Shown here one piece after another: positions 35,627 through 46,898 of a stretch of DNA of 64,000 nt (the stretch's first letter is position 1; each line of letters opens with the position of its first letter). The translations under genes and the position numbers were made by a program. The stretch comes from Sweltsa coloradensis (taxonomy: Eukaryota > Arthropoda > Insecta > Plecoptera > Chloroperlidae), in the NCBI GenBank assembly GCA_024449915.1, contig JAMZAV010001866.1, positions 1-64,000 of the forward strand, given 5' to 3'. Under the pieces are notes generated by a model. That model made no database searches. It was not told the DNA's origin and saw only the letters and a program-made list of their open reading frames with translations.

Positions 35627-36100
35627 TATTTATATCAAAACTGTGTAGCAAATGTTTTCTACTTCACAAAAAACAAATAATTATCAAACACGGTGAAATT
35701 TGATAATATGTACGGTGTCAGATGTATTATTCAAAATGTTAAAATACAGAAACCATATCACTGAATCAAGTCAAAAAGCTTTTACCAAAGTTAAATCACC
35801 CCAAGTTTATCAAAGTGATGTCATGGCCTTCTCTAGAGCCCATGTGAAATAGCTTACATCACTTTCTCGAAGTTATATATTATTTTCGTTGCGGGTAAGT
35901 TCTATCAAAGCTCGTGTTTTCCGTAAAGAAATCCGCAATTCCACGTACAGAATAAGACACACTCACAGTAACTATTTGTAAGTGTCTTACCATGCGACTT
36001 ATACAGCCATGTATCTTTCGCTTGCCTTATAAATATAAAGCGGAAAGCACGATTTGAAAAACAAATAAGATAACATGAGGGGATGTTTCTGCGATCATTC
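35627..36100. other. no feature recognised
   Basis: AT-rich sequence without a supported feature. Confidence 0.4.
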
Positions 36101-36104
36101 ACTC

Positions 36105-37225
36105 ACAGCCCGACAGATGTCGCTTCGTACGAGACAGTTTGACTTCCCACCGCCTGCGCGACATATAAATTAAGCACACGCACCAAGATCTTACCACGAG
36201 AGTGCACCACTAGCAACACCATGGCAATGACATAATATAAGCTAAGCGCTAGACACACAGTATAGCCGTGGGGAGCATAACAATTTGAACCTGTCTTGAG
36301 TAGGGAAAAACCCACCGCCGTCTAAATGTATCGTACCCTTAAATTTAACAGCCTTTGTGTTAACAAGCGGTGTAAAATCAAAACCGCAAGATGGCGATTT
36401 CTCGTTATTATTGAAGAAAAACAGTCTTTCTTCCTCAAATCTCTCAGTTACTCCAATTTCCGAACAAAGCAATTCAAGTTGGTGGATATCAACTATGTCT
36501 ATCGCATTGGGTTTTAGAAATAAAAAACTAGTTATTTGTGCGGAATATGTGTCAAACCCGGGTTCGTGCGGGGTCTAGGGTTGCCTGGAAGGCCTAGGGT
36601 TTGTAAACGTGTAATGTTAGCTTAAATTAAGTAGTTTCTATGCCTAAAGAACTAAAGGCTTCACTTTTGTATTATAAAAAATTTTTCTTTACTGGGCCTA
36701 GGCCCGGGACTTTTAGGGTTTTTTTTTGAAAGTAATGAAAATTTTTTTCTCTTTTCACCTAAAAAAAATTTAAAATGTCCCATTTTTTTACGTTTTGTTT
36801 TATCCCCGCGACTTTCAAATAATCCCCTTCTTGTTTATTTAACTAGATGATACTATGTTGAGTGAATGTTTTTTCCCTATCGGAGGCTTAAAATTTGTTC
36901 CCGGCTCGTTTAAAGGGAAATAGGGGGGACTGAGCTTCTAGCGCTTTGCTACGCAAAGTTATTACGTCATGCACCATGGTTAAAACCCCCACTCCCTTTC
37001 CCTCCAGGTCGTTTTCGACGAGACATTTTGCTTCCCACGCCTGCGCGACAAAAAATTAGCACAGCCCCAAAGATCTTACCACGAGAGTCACCATAGAACA
37101 CCAGGGTAAAACCCCACTCCCTCCTCCTGATGCCCTTTGTACGAACAGTTTGATTTCCCACCCCTGCCGACAAAAAATTAGCACACGCACCAAGATTTTG
37201 CCATGGGTCCATAACCACCCCACAT
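36105..37225. repeat. dispersed/tandem duplication of a ~110-base unit (three copies)
   Basis: Units at about 36110-36220, 37010-37100 and 37125-37225 share CTTCCCAC, CTGCGCGACA or CTGCCGACA, TTAGCACACGCACCAAGAT and TTACCACGAGAGT. The last two are near-adjacent. Between the first and second is unrelated DNA with no gene. Confidence 0.65.
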
Positions 37226-37227
37226 CG

Positions 37228-37470
37228 GGGCATATTTATTATCAATCCTGTTGTTATACACTGATTTACAAAGGGCAACTAAATAAAACTAACTACAATG
37301 TATATAGTCACTAATAAGGCAATAATTTTAGTTCAAAATTCCAATTGAATATTAAGTGAAATTATCTTATGAACCAAATATAAAAAAGTGAGAAAAAGAA
37401 TGAAAAAAGGGAAAACTAAAAAAAAATTGTTACTCGATCCCACTGAAAAGAATACGGGATTGGCCAATTA
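37228..37470 (+). repeat. dispersed repeat family F, copy 2
   Basis: ACTGATTTACAAAGG, CAACTAAATAAA, CTAACTACA and AACCAAATATAAAAAAG follow the same order as in 6060-6430. Confidence 0.55.
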
Positions 37471-37572
37471 AATCAGGAACTGCAAATCAGGGAGTAATCA
37501 AACTTTCGCGGAAAAAATCACCGAACGCGAAAATCTTGAAAACAAAAAGCTTCTCTTACACGGGGTCTGCTA

Positions 37573-37594
37573 CCCCCCCCCCCCCCCCCCCCCG
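37573..37594. repeat. poly-C tract
   Basis: A nearly pure C run of about 22 bases. Confidence 0.9.
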
Positions 37595-37855
37595 GTGAGG
37601 CTCTTCAATTTCGCCCCGGTTCACATTGGATTGAGCGGCATCCAAGTCCGTCTTGTGAAATGATGCAATGCATTCCTGAGGTTCATTAGTATTGATTGTT
37701 TGCATCATGATCCCATGAATAGGTGATGGATGCCATGTATTGGGACGAGGATTCAATTTACGACGTTTGGCATTATGAATGATGAGATGATCACAATGCC
37801 ATTTGAATCCGGTTTATTGATTAATTTATCTCCATAATATGCACTTTCAACTTTA

Positions 37856-38075
37856 CCCTTTGCCACTTTACCTTTGCCTCTGCCTTTGCCTTACCTTTGC
37901 ATTTTCCTTTGCATTTTTCTTTTTCTTAGTTTTTGCCTTTGCCTTTGGGCCCAATTTTTTAACCTACTTTACGTTTTGCCTTTGCCTTGCTTTTGCCTTT
38001 GCCTTGCCTTTGAATTTGTTTTTTTTGTCTTTGCCTTTGCCTTTGCCTTTGCCTTTCATTTGCCTTTGCCATCTC
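37856..38075 (+). repeat. (TTTGCC)n hexanucleotide satellite
   Basis: Imperfect tandem copies of TTTGCC and its variants over about 215 bases. It gives apparently long low-complexity open frames on both strands (Leu/Pro/Phe-rich and Lys/Gly-rich) that are not genes. Confidence 0.92.
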
Positions 38076-38109
38076 TGTTGTTTTATTACACATACAATCC
38101 TACAATTTA

Positions 38110-39213
38110 GAAAAGTCAATTTGTGTGGAAGAAGATGATGCCAACTTCGAAACGTTTGTAAATTAAACACACTCGCCCCGACGAAACTTCGTAAACGAGA
38201 TGTTGCTTGTCGAAGCGAATGCGACAACAAAGATCATCCTGGCTGTGAAGTGTGTATGGTCGGTACGCCACTGTCTCTTCTTGCAATTAGGAGGATCCTC
38301 GATCGTGGTAGTTGGTTGAGGGACCCGGGGTTTCTCAGGTGCCCCCCCCCCCCCCCCTACTTCTCCATCCCCTCGTATTTTCCCAGTTTCGTTTCGGAGC
38401 CAGTCAGTCTGCTTTGAAGCTTTCGGAGGGAAGGACGTGTCCCCTTTGTACCCCCGGTATTTCCTTGGTCTAGTCGATCGTGCGGGGGTTCGAGCCAAGT
38501 GTGGTGAAGTGTGCAGCAGGGGGATTTTTTTTCTTTGTCAAGTGGGGTTTTTGTTTTTTGACCCCTTTGTTTGTTTTTTAAATTTGGTTGTGATTTCACA
38601 CTCTAAAAGGTAAGCTACACTATGTGTGTGTGTGTGTGTGTATATTTTACTTTATGCAGTGTTATATTTGCAATTACTATAAAATATTCTCGAACAAAAA
38701 AATTTGGTAATAAAAAGTAAATAATGTCAGAAAAAAGAATAACGCAGAACGGTTAGGTCAATGATGAAGCCATTATTTACCACTATTTGTTTATTTGTAC
38801 TATTTTACATTATGCCTTAATTCAAAAAGAAAACCTCGTTTTTTAAATATATATATATATATGTATTTTTTACTGAATTTTTGCCGATCGTTATTAAATA
38901 TTGGCCGCCTAAGTATTGTAAACACAGTGTCAATAATAATTGTATCAAGTATTAACACATGATTACAACCAAGCTAATTATTTGATTTTTTTGATTTGGT
39001 TAGTCGGGAAACACTCCCGTAGGTGCAATTGTAATTTGTAATTTCTTAATTGTATTTAATGTTAAACAATTATTTTATATTTTTGTCAAGTACCGGTATT
39101 TATGATAGGGTCACTAAGAAATATTTGTCCCTTGTTAAACCCCGGGAAGTTGGGATTGGATTTTACCGGATTTTACACACAAAAACAGTATCTTTTTCTA
39201 TTTATTTATATAT
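38110..39213. other. no confirmed gene; tRNA-like remnant, simple repeats
   Basis: Bases 38464-38495 (TTGGTCTAGTCG followed by GGGGGTTCGAGCC) look like fused box A and box B remnants of a SINE. The minus frame at 38163-38498 crosses a C-run (38342-38357) and lacks a recognisable product. (TG)n is at 38623-38641 and (AT)n at 38847-38862. Confidence 0.4.
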
Positions 39214-39712
39214 TTGGATGAGCGTAGCGAGCGAAGCGAAGATTCCATTTCACTACACTGGAGAAAAAAATCCGAATGTTTTTTTTTTCTTTCTTCTTTC
39301 TTTCTTTTTTTGTATTTTGTCTGTTTGTCCACACGATTCCGGCTAAACCGATACTCCGATTGCGATGAAATTTTATGGAGGCCTTCGAAATCTCTGAACT
39401 TAGAACTGCCACGTTTTTGAGCGCAATCGGATAATTTTTTCTCATGAAAATCGCAATTTTACGATTTTTTTCAATTTTTAAAAAATTTCTTCGACTTATA
39501 ACACCTAGGCCTACATGCTTTATCCGATTTTAATGATTTTTGCACAGAACCTTTATTTTATGAATTAAAATATTTTTGTGTAATTTGAGCGCAATTGAAA
39601 AAATATTTATCATAAAAATCGAAATTTTACAGTTTTTTTTTTTTTAACAATTCTTTGACTTATAAACACCTACATGCTTTATCCGATTGTAATCATTTTT
39701 CGCAGAACATTT
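39214..39712 (+). mobile_element. Helitron/Helentron-like element HLE-1, copy F, 3'-truncated
   Basis: The 5' end TTGGATGAGCGTAGCG and the first 500 bases align with copies A and B, including GTCTGTTTGTCCACACG and two CACCTA-TGCTTTATCCGA units. Homology ends near 39712, before the 3' subterminal inverse and hairpin. Confidence 0.88.
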
Positions 39713-40459
39713 ATATATTTAAATTAAATTAATACTTGATTTATAAGAAACTTTTCTTGGTAGGCCACATACTTTGCCCCTTTTTCAGGTCACCTTAGTT
39801 TTAAGACAACAGCCTAGGGGTGAGACGAGTGAAGATGTAGTAAGAAGGGTAGGCCCTATATTGTAGAGGGTTCGCTTCTATTACTGAATGAAGTTGAAAT
39901 CAGTCTGGATGTCCGGTCCCGGCATCGAACTGGGGACCTCTCAAAGCAAGTGACGCGTCAGCTTCCTCTATCGGTATTTAAATTACTTTATTTTCCTATT
40001 TCATCAGTTGCGAAACACTCGCGTAGTAACAATAACAATAATCACAATTAGGTTTTACCTTGTATGACGCGATTGCACCAAGCTACTTGAGATATTTCAA
40101 TCAGTGGCACGTTTATTTATTAAAATAAAAAACTTCATTGTTTGGACAAGGATATTGACCTGACGCCCTCAAGGTCGAAACCTGCTCAATCGAGAGCAAC
40201 ACAAATAAGTTTTTTTAAACATGCAATTAGTTTGAACTGGATGCAACCGTACTAGTTTTACCTTGCCTACGGTGTATAGCTCATATTTTCATTTCCATGT
40301 AGTTGTTAGAGCAAATAAATACTGGATACCCCGTACTTAATTATCTTTTCCGGCCAACAGTATGCACAATGCATTGGTCATTAGTTACTGTTAGACGTGC
40401 CGTGTGCTCTTCTTATCCGTGATGATTTTTATTGTTTTTCGTAAGGTAAAATATACATT
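39713..40459. other. no gene seen; tRNA-like SINE remnant
   Basis: The minus strand of about 39915-39985 has CCCAGTTCGATGCCGGG (box B type) with TAGAGGAAGCTGACGCG upstream, so it is probably a decayed SINE head. The rest is unremarkable. Confidence 0.4.
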
Positions 40460-40866
40460 CGGATAAAGAGTCTACTCACTCAGTCACAAAACTGATTTTC
40501 AGTGGGAGACATTAAATTAAAAGCAGACCAAGCCAACCCTGTAGGTGCCGACACCATCGACGAGCGAACAATGACCAACTCGAGACCGACATATTTAAGT
40601 CGGAAACACCGATCAATCAAGCTGGACACGATTCCACCCGTGAACAGCGCCAGAAACAATAAAGCTGATTCGAAACAACCTTTTAGAATTTATTATGAAC
40701 TTTGCTGCTAGGACGGCTCCAAAGTCACCGTTTACAAATTTCTAAGCCAAGAAATAGACTCCAAATCTGAAGTTACAAAACTTCAATCTATAGCGGGAAT
40801 CGAACCTAGGACCTTCTGCATTGGCAGCAGAGACGCTAACACAAGACCAACTAGCCACACTAATTA
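40460..40866 (-). mobile_element. SINE-B family, near full-length copy
   Basis: On the minus strand it has a tRNA-like head (40793-40862: GGCTAGTTGGTCTTGTGTTA as box A region, GGTTCGATTCC as box B). A body of about 300 bases follows, ending CTGAAAATCAGTTTTGTGAC and TGAGTGAGTAGACTCT. It is collinear with 56876-57242 and with truncated copies at 22978, 25100, 54640 and 61481. Plus frame 40502-40711 lies inside and is not conserved as protein. It is abutted by SINE-D. Confidence 0.8.
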
Positions 40867-40875
40867 TTACACTAA

Positions 40876-41368
40876 GGCTATTCGATCGATTGATTGATTG
40901 ATTGGATATTGCTTTACGTCTCATATTTATGCAACTTGGCTAATCGAGACGAAGGGAGGGACGTAAGGGATGACGCGGGGGGACAAGGGGTGGACAGGCT
41001 TGTGCTGGTCAGAACCAGCCACAAGCGTATGGGGAGGGCACGGATTCCCCACGTCGTGGTCGTCTCCGTCTGTGTCATCATCCGTCCGTGTTGTCATTGT
41101 CGTCGCCGTTGGGGAGGTAGTCAAAGGGAAGGGGAAAGTTCCCCGACGACGACCCAGAGCTCGCCATTAGTTTCAGAGAGAAAAACTCCCCTAATCACGG
41201 GCCAAACCACGAGAAGGTTGCGAGTTGTAATTTGATGGCTGGAGACGATGAGTGGCGATGAAGGACGATTAAAAAAACATGCTTTAAGCCTATGCGGGAT
41301 TCAAGCCTACGTCCTCGCTCGGAGGGCCATATTTGGGACTAGCGCCCTGACCGTATGTGCCACTCGTG
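40876..41368 (-). mobile_element. SINE-D family, full-length copy
   Basis: On the minus strand the tRNA-like head lies at 41291-41368 (box B GGCTTGAATCCCGC, upstream TCAGGGCGCTAGTCCC). The GC-rich body includes CGTCGTCGGGG and GTGGCTGGTTCTGACCAGCA. The tail is GACGTAAAGCAATATCC with (AATC)n at 40885-40905. Very similar bodies are at 43800-44060 and 48705-49031. Frames such as 40894-41235 appear similar between copies only because the DNA is young; codon-level constraint cannot be judged. Confidence 0.78.
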
Positions 41369-41460
41369 TTTGCCAGTTCGATACCAGCTACTGTCAACAC
41401 TAACGTAAAGTTTTTACCAGGGTTTCTCCTGTGAAACGGCGAACGCTTTCCTCGCTCACC

Positions 41461-41489
41461 TGGGGAGGGGGGGGGGGGGGGGGGGGGCA
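41461..41489. repeat. poly-G tract
   Basis: A nearly uninterrupted G run of about 27 bases; it could form quadruplex DNA. Confidence 0.9.
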
Positions 41490-41504
41490 TTTGTCTCTTG
41501 GGAA

Positions 41505-41600
41505 CACAATATAACTTTTTACAATGTTTAATTTCCATTCTAAAACTTACTTGATCGCCAAATCCCGCGAATTCCCACATAGGCCTATATTCGGGGCCAC
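41505..41600 (+). repeat. TTGATCG-CAAATC family member
   Basis: TTTACAATGTTTAAT, CTTGATCGCCAAATCCCGCG and AATTCCCA align with 2.93, 9.52 and 53.74 kb. Confidence 0.45.
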
Positions 41601-42182
41601 TTTTTACCTTAGTTTTAACCTTAAAAAAATGTGGAAGAATGTTAACAAAGTATGTACGTCTCGATTAGAAAACTTGTTAATATTTCAAGTTGTCTCTCGT
41701 ACTAAAACTGGAAATTACTATGAACAACTCTTTGGGAGCCTAATTAGGCTACGGCTAGTTTCTAAAAATAAAAAAAAATAAAAAATGATGTACTCTGATT
41801 GCGACAAACTCACATTCACACGTGACATATCATAGCCCTATAATAAGACAATATCGATACAGCTTTGAAGTGATCTAGAATCTGCATTAGAGCCTAATTT
41901 GTTCAAGCTCATCATGAACCAGTCTTGACTAAAGATTTGCAAAGTAGGAAACTGTTAAAAAATGATTTTGTTTGTACAATTAGTCTTGTTGTTTTTAGCA
42001 ATGTTCTTATCGTAACGAACAATGGTTGTTTATCACAGTTCATGAAGCAGAGAACTGAATCTTTCAGAGTTTTTTATTTCGTGCACGTGCTATTCACAAT
42101 AACAAATAGCTCTCAATTTTCAGCACCTATACTTACTTGTTGGAACCCTGTATTGGTACTAATTAAGTATAACACAATAGTA
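41601..42182. other. no feature recognised
   Basis: AT-rich. The plus frames at 41524-41781 and 41925-42188 have no recognisable product. Confidence 0.4.
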
Positions 42183-42190
42183 GGCTAGAT

Positions 42191-43247
42191 CAGTGTTTCT
42201 CAACCTTTTGTTGCACACGGACACCTTCACAACCTCATAAATCGGATGGACCACCACATTCAAATTTAGGCCCTATAGTTATTATAGTTATGGGGTAGGG
42301 GGGGGGGGGAGGGCATGTAATGGAGAGAACAATAATTTTCTTATTAAAGTAGGGTAGGGCATTCAAGAGACTATCATTTAATGTCGAAGTTATAAAACTA
42401 ATTGTTTTTGTATCAGTTTAACCTCAAAGTCTCTCGGCTTGCCTTCATTGTAAACTATTATTTTGATATACGTACCCTTACAAGAAAATATGAAACTTTA
42501 TCTGCAGCCTGACTAAGTAGTAGGTGTGAAATTAATTATTGATTATTGTGAGCAAATAGGTGCGGGTTTGTCTTTTATTGAAACTATTTATTTTGTGCAT
42601 CTTTTATGCATTTGCACAAAAAGTTTGCACCTGCAAACGTCATTTTTTGAGGATTTGGTGCCTGCGCTGTTCCCACGGGAAATGAAAAGTTATCTGACAT
42701 ATATTTAGGATTTGATTTGATTTTAGTACTTTGTTTAATTTGTTATCAGCTGATTATATAATTTCTTTATTACTGATACTATGTGCCCCTTCACCTCCCT
42801 TTAGTGACGATTCTCTTCTCACAACACATGGGAATACAAACGATTTATAATGAATTGATTATAAACGTTTTCTTTATTTGAAACAAAATAAAACTATTTA
42901 ATAAATAAAACCATGAAATAGTAAATACTGGTACGAGGTATACGTGGTGTGGTTGGGCACAAGGAGGGTTTTAATTTTTCATCTGTGCCATACTAGGCCT
43001 ATGTGTGTATCAAAACTATTACAAAGCAGAACTTATGATCTATGCTAAGTTGACCATGTTCAATGTTACGTTCTGTTTGTAATTTGCAAGTTACGCGCAA
43101 AGAGAAAATGAAAATAACAAGATGTTAAAAATGCATGAATTTAATAATATAAATTTATAATGTATAACATGCATAAAAATGTAATCTGTCCTCTACCACC
43201 GCGGACCACCTGTAAAAGCTCCGCGGACCACCGGTTGAGAACCACTG
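42191..43247. mobile_element. non-autonomous hAT-type element with 8 bp target duplication
   Basis: The left terminus is CAGTGTTTCTCAACC and the right terminus is the inverse of CAGTGGTTCTCAACCGG, a classical hAT terminal motif. GGCTAGAT is present intact on both sides (42183-42190 and 43248-43255), the 8-base target duplication expected of hAT. The 1,057 bases between encode no transposase. A G-run is at 42298-42310. The right end contains GGACCACC-GTCCGCGG text also seen at the start of the element at 51351. Confidence 0.93.
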
Positions 43248-43255
43248 GGCTAGAT

Positions 43256-43718
43256 CGCCATAGTCTCCAATACGTCCGCATAGGCGCGAGCGTACCAAAT
43301 TGAAGCGTCAGTCTTGACCTATTCAAGATGGCGCTTTGACATATTTTAAATGCAATTAAGTATTTTTTGCATTGTTTTGATATGGTTTTAGCTTGTGCAG
43401 CATGAGAATGCACAAACAGAAACAATTAGAAGTTTTTGCATAAGGGAATTTAGTAATCATTTGGTGTTAATGGCACTTGAAAAACATTTGGTCTACAAAT
43501 CACTACACATTAGTAGAGATGATGGATATATAGGACATTTTGAACCCAGAACTGATTTTTAAACGAAGAATGGAGTGGAACAGTTTCATTCTTATTCAGC
43601 TCTATTTGAATTTCCCTCCGTAAACTGACCTATTCAAGATGGCTTTTAATTGACACGCCAATGGACTGACGATTGGCGATCATAGCCTACTATTGATGTA
43701 ATATCATTACATAGTTAG
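43256..43718. other. no gene seen; short duplicated phrase
   Basis: ACCTATTCAAGATGGC occurs at about 43317 and 43628, suggesting an internal duplication of some 310 bases, now diverged. No coding exon is seen. Confidence 0.35.
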
Positions 43719-44060
43719 TTAGTTAGTTATTGGGGTTTTCGGGCACAAAACAGTAAAGTTATCAGTGCCCATCGAATTTTCTGATTGCTAAATAAATATG
43801 AATTTCAAATTGAAGGGAGGGACGTAAGGGATGACGCGGGGGGACAAGGGGTGGACAGCCTGTGCTGGTCAGAACCAGCCGACAAGCGTATGGGGGGGGG
43901 CATGGTTTCCCCCACGTCGTGGTCGTCTCCGTCTGTGTCATCATCCGTCCATTCTGTCATTGTCGTAGCCGTCGGGGAGGTAGTCAAAGGGAAGGGGAAA
44001 GTTCCCCGACGACGACCCAGAGCTCGCCATTAGTTTCAGAGAGAAAAAACTCCCTAATCA
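43719..44060 (-). mobile_element. SINE-D family, copy with a different tail
   Basis: The body 43812-44060 is nearly identical to 40955-41195. The 3' part on the minus strand differs: GGGCACTGATAACTTTACTG, TTTTGTGCCCGAAAACCCC and an (AACT)n tail at 43719-43731. The same body joined to two unrelated tails suggests a modular SINE. Confidence 0.65.
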
Positions 44061-44289
44061 CGTTGATTTAAGTCATCCGAACTTCGTTTCTAGAAAATAC
44101 AGTAAATATTACGTGTATATAACGTCCACGGGTACCGGAGGGAGTACCCTGAATGGAGGTGACGAGTATAAAAAGGGATACAAAATTAAACATACTTTCA
44201 ATTTGTTCATACAGATGTTGTTGGTGGAAATGTCAAGTTTTTTTGGGGTCAAGTTTGGGTGACGTTAGCCCCGAAAGTTTTGTATCATC

Positions 44290-44405
44290 ACTGTGACTAC
44301 AATGTCAATACTTAAAACGCATGTCAATCGGATGTCATGTCCTGTTTTTATTGTGAGACGTGACACTCACAGAAGGACAGACGGACGGAACGTGAAGCTT
44401 GCTGG
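44290..44405 (-). repeat. family S-related fragment
   Basis: On the minus strand, GTCCGTCTGTCCTTC, GTGTCACGTCTCACAATAAA and CATCCGATTGACATG match 61665-61735 and about 47505-47565. Confidence 0.5.
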
Positions 44406-44749
44406 TGCGGACGGTCTGCATCTTTCGTATACTTTTCGGGTAAGATGTAGGAAAATAAATATTTTATTGTTCTGTTTTCGCTCTACGACAGATAACTATA
44501 AGTTAAATGCTTATTTCTCATATAAAGCCTTTTTTCCGTTAAAACTGTTGGCTAAGCTCGAGAAAACCAGGCTTTGACGCAGAACGCAGAGGTAAAGTCA
44601 GGATCACTTTGAAGCTCTATCATTTGTCCTATCGGATTGTGGTTTGCACTAAAATGTTAAGTAAGAATGTGAAATAGTTGGTATCGAGGCAAATTTTCCA
44701 AATTCTGCTCACTTTTCTTATAAACTGACCGTAAATATGACACCAAACT

Positions 44750-45030
44750 GTTTATTTGTAGTAATTTCCCAATGTTGTGTAAGAGACAATTATTTGAAAT
44801 TTCAAAATCGGCTTTGATAGAGACACGCACTCATCCTTAGTGAAAAGGTCTTCCAAAAAATGCAGACTTTTTAGATGAAGATTAAAGGTAAAAAAGCGGT
44901 ACGTTCTGTATGTGAAATTAGCTGGATTTGACGATCGAGCGTTTTTTAAATGGGCATTTATCACTGTAAAAAAAAGTTGGCCCGAGCTTGACAAACAGTC
45001 TTAAGTCACAGTTTTTTCCCTGAAATAATA
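44750..45030 (-). repeat. TTGATCG-CAAATC family member, reverse
   Basis: The minus strand reads AAGACTGTTTGTCAAGCTCG, GGCCAACTTTTTT, TGCCCATTT and GATCGTCAAATCCAGCTAAT, as at 2.90 kb. Its outer end (CAAGACCGTTGGACGAGCTC type) also occurs near 54.04 kb. Confidence 0.5.
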
Positions 45031-45960
45031 ATTGCTACTTTAGGTCAAAAATGTTTTTTGTGAACAGAAGGGGTCAATTAAAAAAAAAACAAGTCGTGTA
45101 CGAGAGGGTGGTATCATCATTTTGAGCATGCACAAAAAAAAAACATATGTGGAAAAATGTAAGCGTTGTACAAACTACAAAAGTACGAAAGCGTATTATT
45201 TTCGCCTCGAATTGTATAGCGTGTCGAACTTCGTCAAGATTCATCCTCAAGATTGTTTATGATTGTACATAATATGTGGATTGTAGTAAGATCCTAAATT
45301 TGCATGGTCTCCCCAGAGACGCGAGTTTGAATCCCGCGTAAGCCATATAGGGGCTACAAATCATTTATCACTAACGTGTGTAATAAAAAAAAAACCAAAT
45401 CGAAGTATTATATATTGACATTCGGGAAGAATAAAAAGAAAATAAAGCATTTTTTTTTAAATCAACATTAAATATAAAAAAATTATTTAGACCTTACCAC
45501 AATTTACATTGTTTTCAGTGAGACTACATCATAAGATTTAATTTAAAACGAGCAGGGGTACCTATACGGCAGTAATCAAGTTTGGGATGTAAGTTATTTA
45601 CCATACCGTTAGTAAGAGTAAATTATAATTATATAAAATTATACCTTACAATAATTTATGATAACGGTTTTGGATATTGTTAATAATAAAGTAGGAGCGG
45701 GAGATTTTTAATTTAATTAATTAATTTGAAACCTTTACCCGCTCGCATAATGTGGTTTACGACTCACACGTATAATATACTTTTCCACTAAACCAACACA
45801 AACGCAGTTATTCTCGGTACTTTTACGATTCTTGTTAGCAGAGTTCATACGTCACTGCAGACATTCTGCGAAAAACATGTAAAAACAAATAAGTGCTTGT
45901 TTGTAGTTTGTGCCAGTATACCTATCGCTACAACAATGAAAACTTATAATTTCGTGACAC
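45031..45960. other. no gene seen; isolated box B-like motif
   Basis: GACGCGAGTTTGAATCCCGC at about 45317-45337 resembles a tRNA T arm, but no matching D arm was found upstream. The rest is AT-rich DNA. Confidence 0.35.
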
Positions 45961-45967
45961 GGCCAAA

Positions 45968-46203
45968 CTTTGTTTATCACTCTAAGCACACTGCAGCAAC
46001 ACCGCATAGTGTTTTTGCTGGACCAGCTTACGGGAAACCTTTTTATTTACTAATTATAGGACAGCAGGAATTGACAGAATTCCCTGCAGCGCCGCACGAC
46101 TCAACATTGTTTATAACTCTTAGCACACTGAAGCAACGCCTTGCTGGACCAAGTCTTACGGGATACACATTTATTTACTAATTATCAGGACAACAGGAAG
46201 CGA
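45968..46203 (+). repeat. tandem duplication, ~138-base unit
   Basis: TTGTTTATCACTCTAAGCAC at 45968 recurs as TTGTTTATAACTCTTAGCAC at 46106. Both are followed by GCTGGACCA, TACGGGA and TTTATTTACTAATTAT. Confidence 0.85.
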
Positions 46204-46449
46204 CTGAAGTATCTTCTTGTTACCTGCCAACAAAACACCGACAGTCGTGACTTGTTAATTTGGCACGTTGATGACGAACATGGTTTCCATGTGGTTGTGC
46301 TGTGTATCCTGTGAAATCATTACGGGAACGAAGATTCAGGCGCGAAAATTGGCCAACACTGGCTACTCATGACGGTATTTTTCTGCTTTTGAGGTTTTGA
46401 AATTATAAATGAGCAATTGATTAAGATAAATTGTGTTCTAATGGTTTGC

Positions 46450-46728
46450 CTGACAATCAGCAAATATGAACGACACAAAAAATTAGTGACCTATTGTTGC
46501 AACTGTTGCTTATAGCTACGCCTTTTGTAACACATTATGGTACTTCAAACACGTCTGTCATGTCAGTAATGGATACTGCAAGAAAGTGTTGTTTGATAGA
46601 TTATCAGAAGCAGACGTGTCGTGAAGTACCATAATAATGTGTTACTAAAGGCGTAGCTATAAGCAGCAGTTGCAACAATAGATCACTAATTTTGTATATC
46701 GTTCATATTAAATTTTGTTGATTGTCAT
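46450..46728. mobile_element. palindromic MITE
   Basis: Arms of about 110 bases: TGACAATCAGCAAATATGAAC...CAAACACGTCTG pairs with CAGACGTGTCGTGAAGTACC...GTTCATATTAAATTTTG. The loop is about 55 bases. Confidence 0.82.
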
Positions 46729-46815
46729 ATTATATAATATATATATATTTTCAGGTTTTCGCGGACAAATGTGAACATATTGTTTTAACATAATAAACAT
46801 AATAATTTATTAAAA

Positions 46816-46882
46816 AAGGAGGCACTTACTTACCCTTCCCTTTTTCCCCCTCAGGAAGGGAAGGGCATGTTAGTGCCTCCTT
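46816..46882. repeat. 67-base hairpin
   Basis: AAGGAGGCACTTACTTACCC pairs imperfectly with GGGCATGTTAGTGCCTCCTT around a pyrimidine-rich loop. Confidence 0.85.
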
Positions 46883-46898
46883 CATTAAGGCTATTGTA

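Noticed and set aside
37839..38230. Leu/Pro/Phe-rich and Lys/Gly-rich frames
   Set aside because: Both strands are open only because of the (TTTGCC)n satellite.
40894..41235. Similar frames in three SINE-D copies as a possible conserved peptide
   Set aside because: The DNA copies are nearly identical, so any frame would look conserved. The frames are shifted and differ in start and end among copies.
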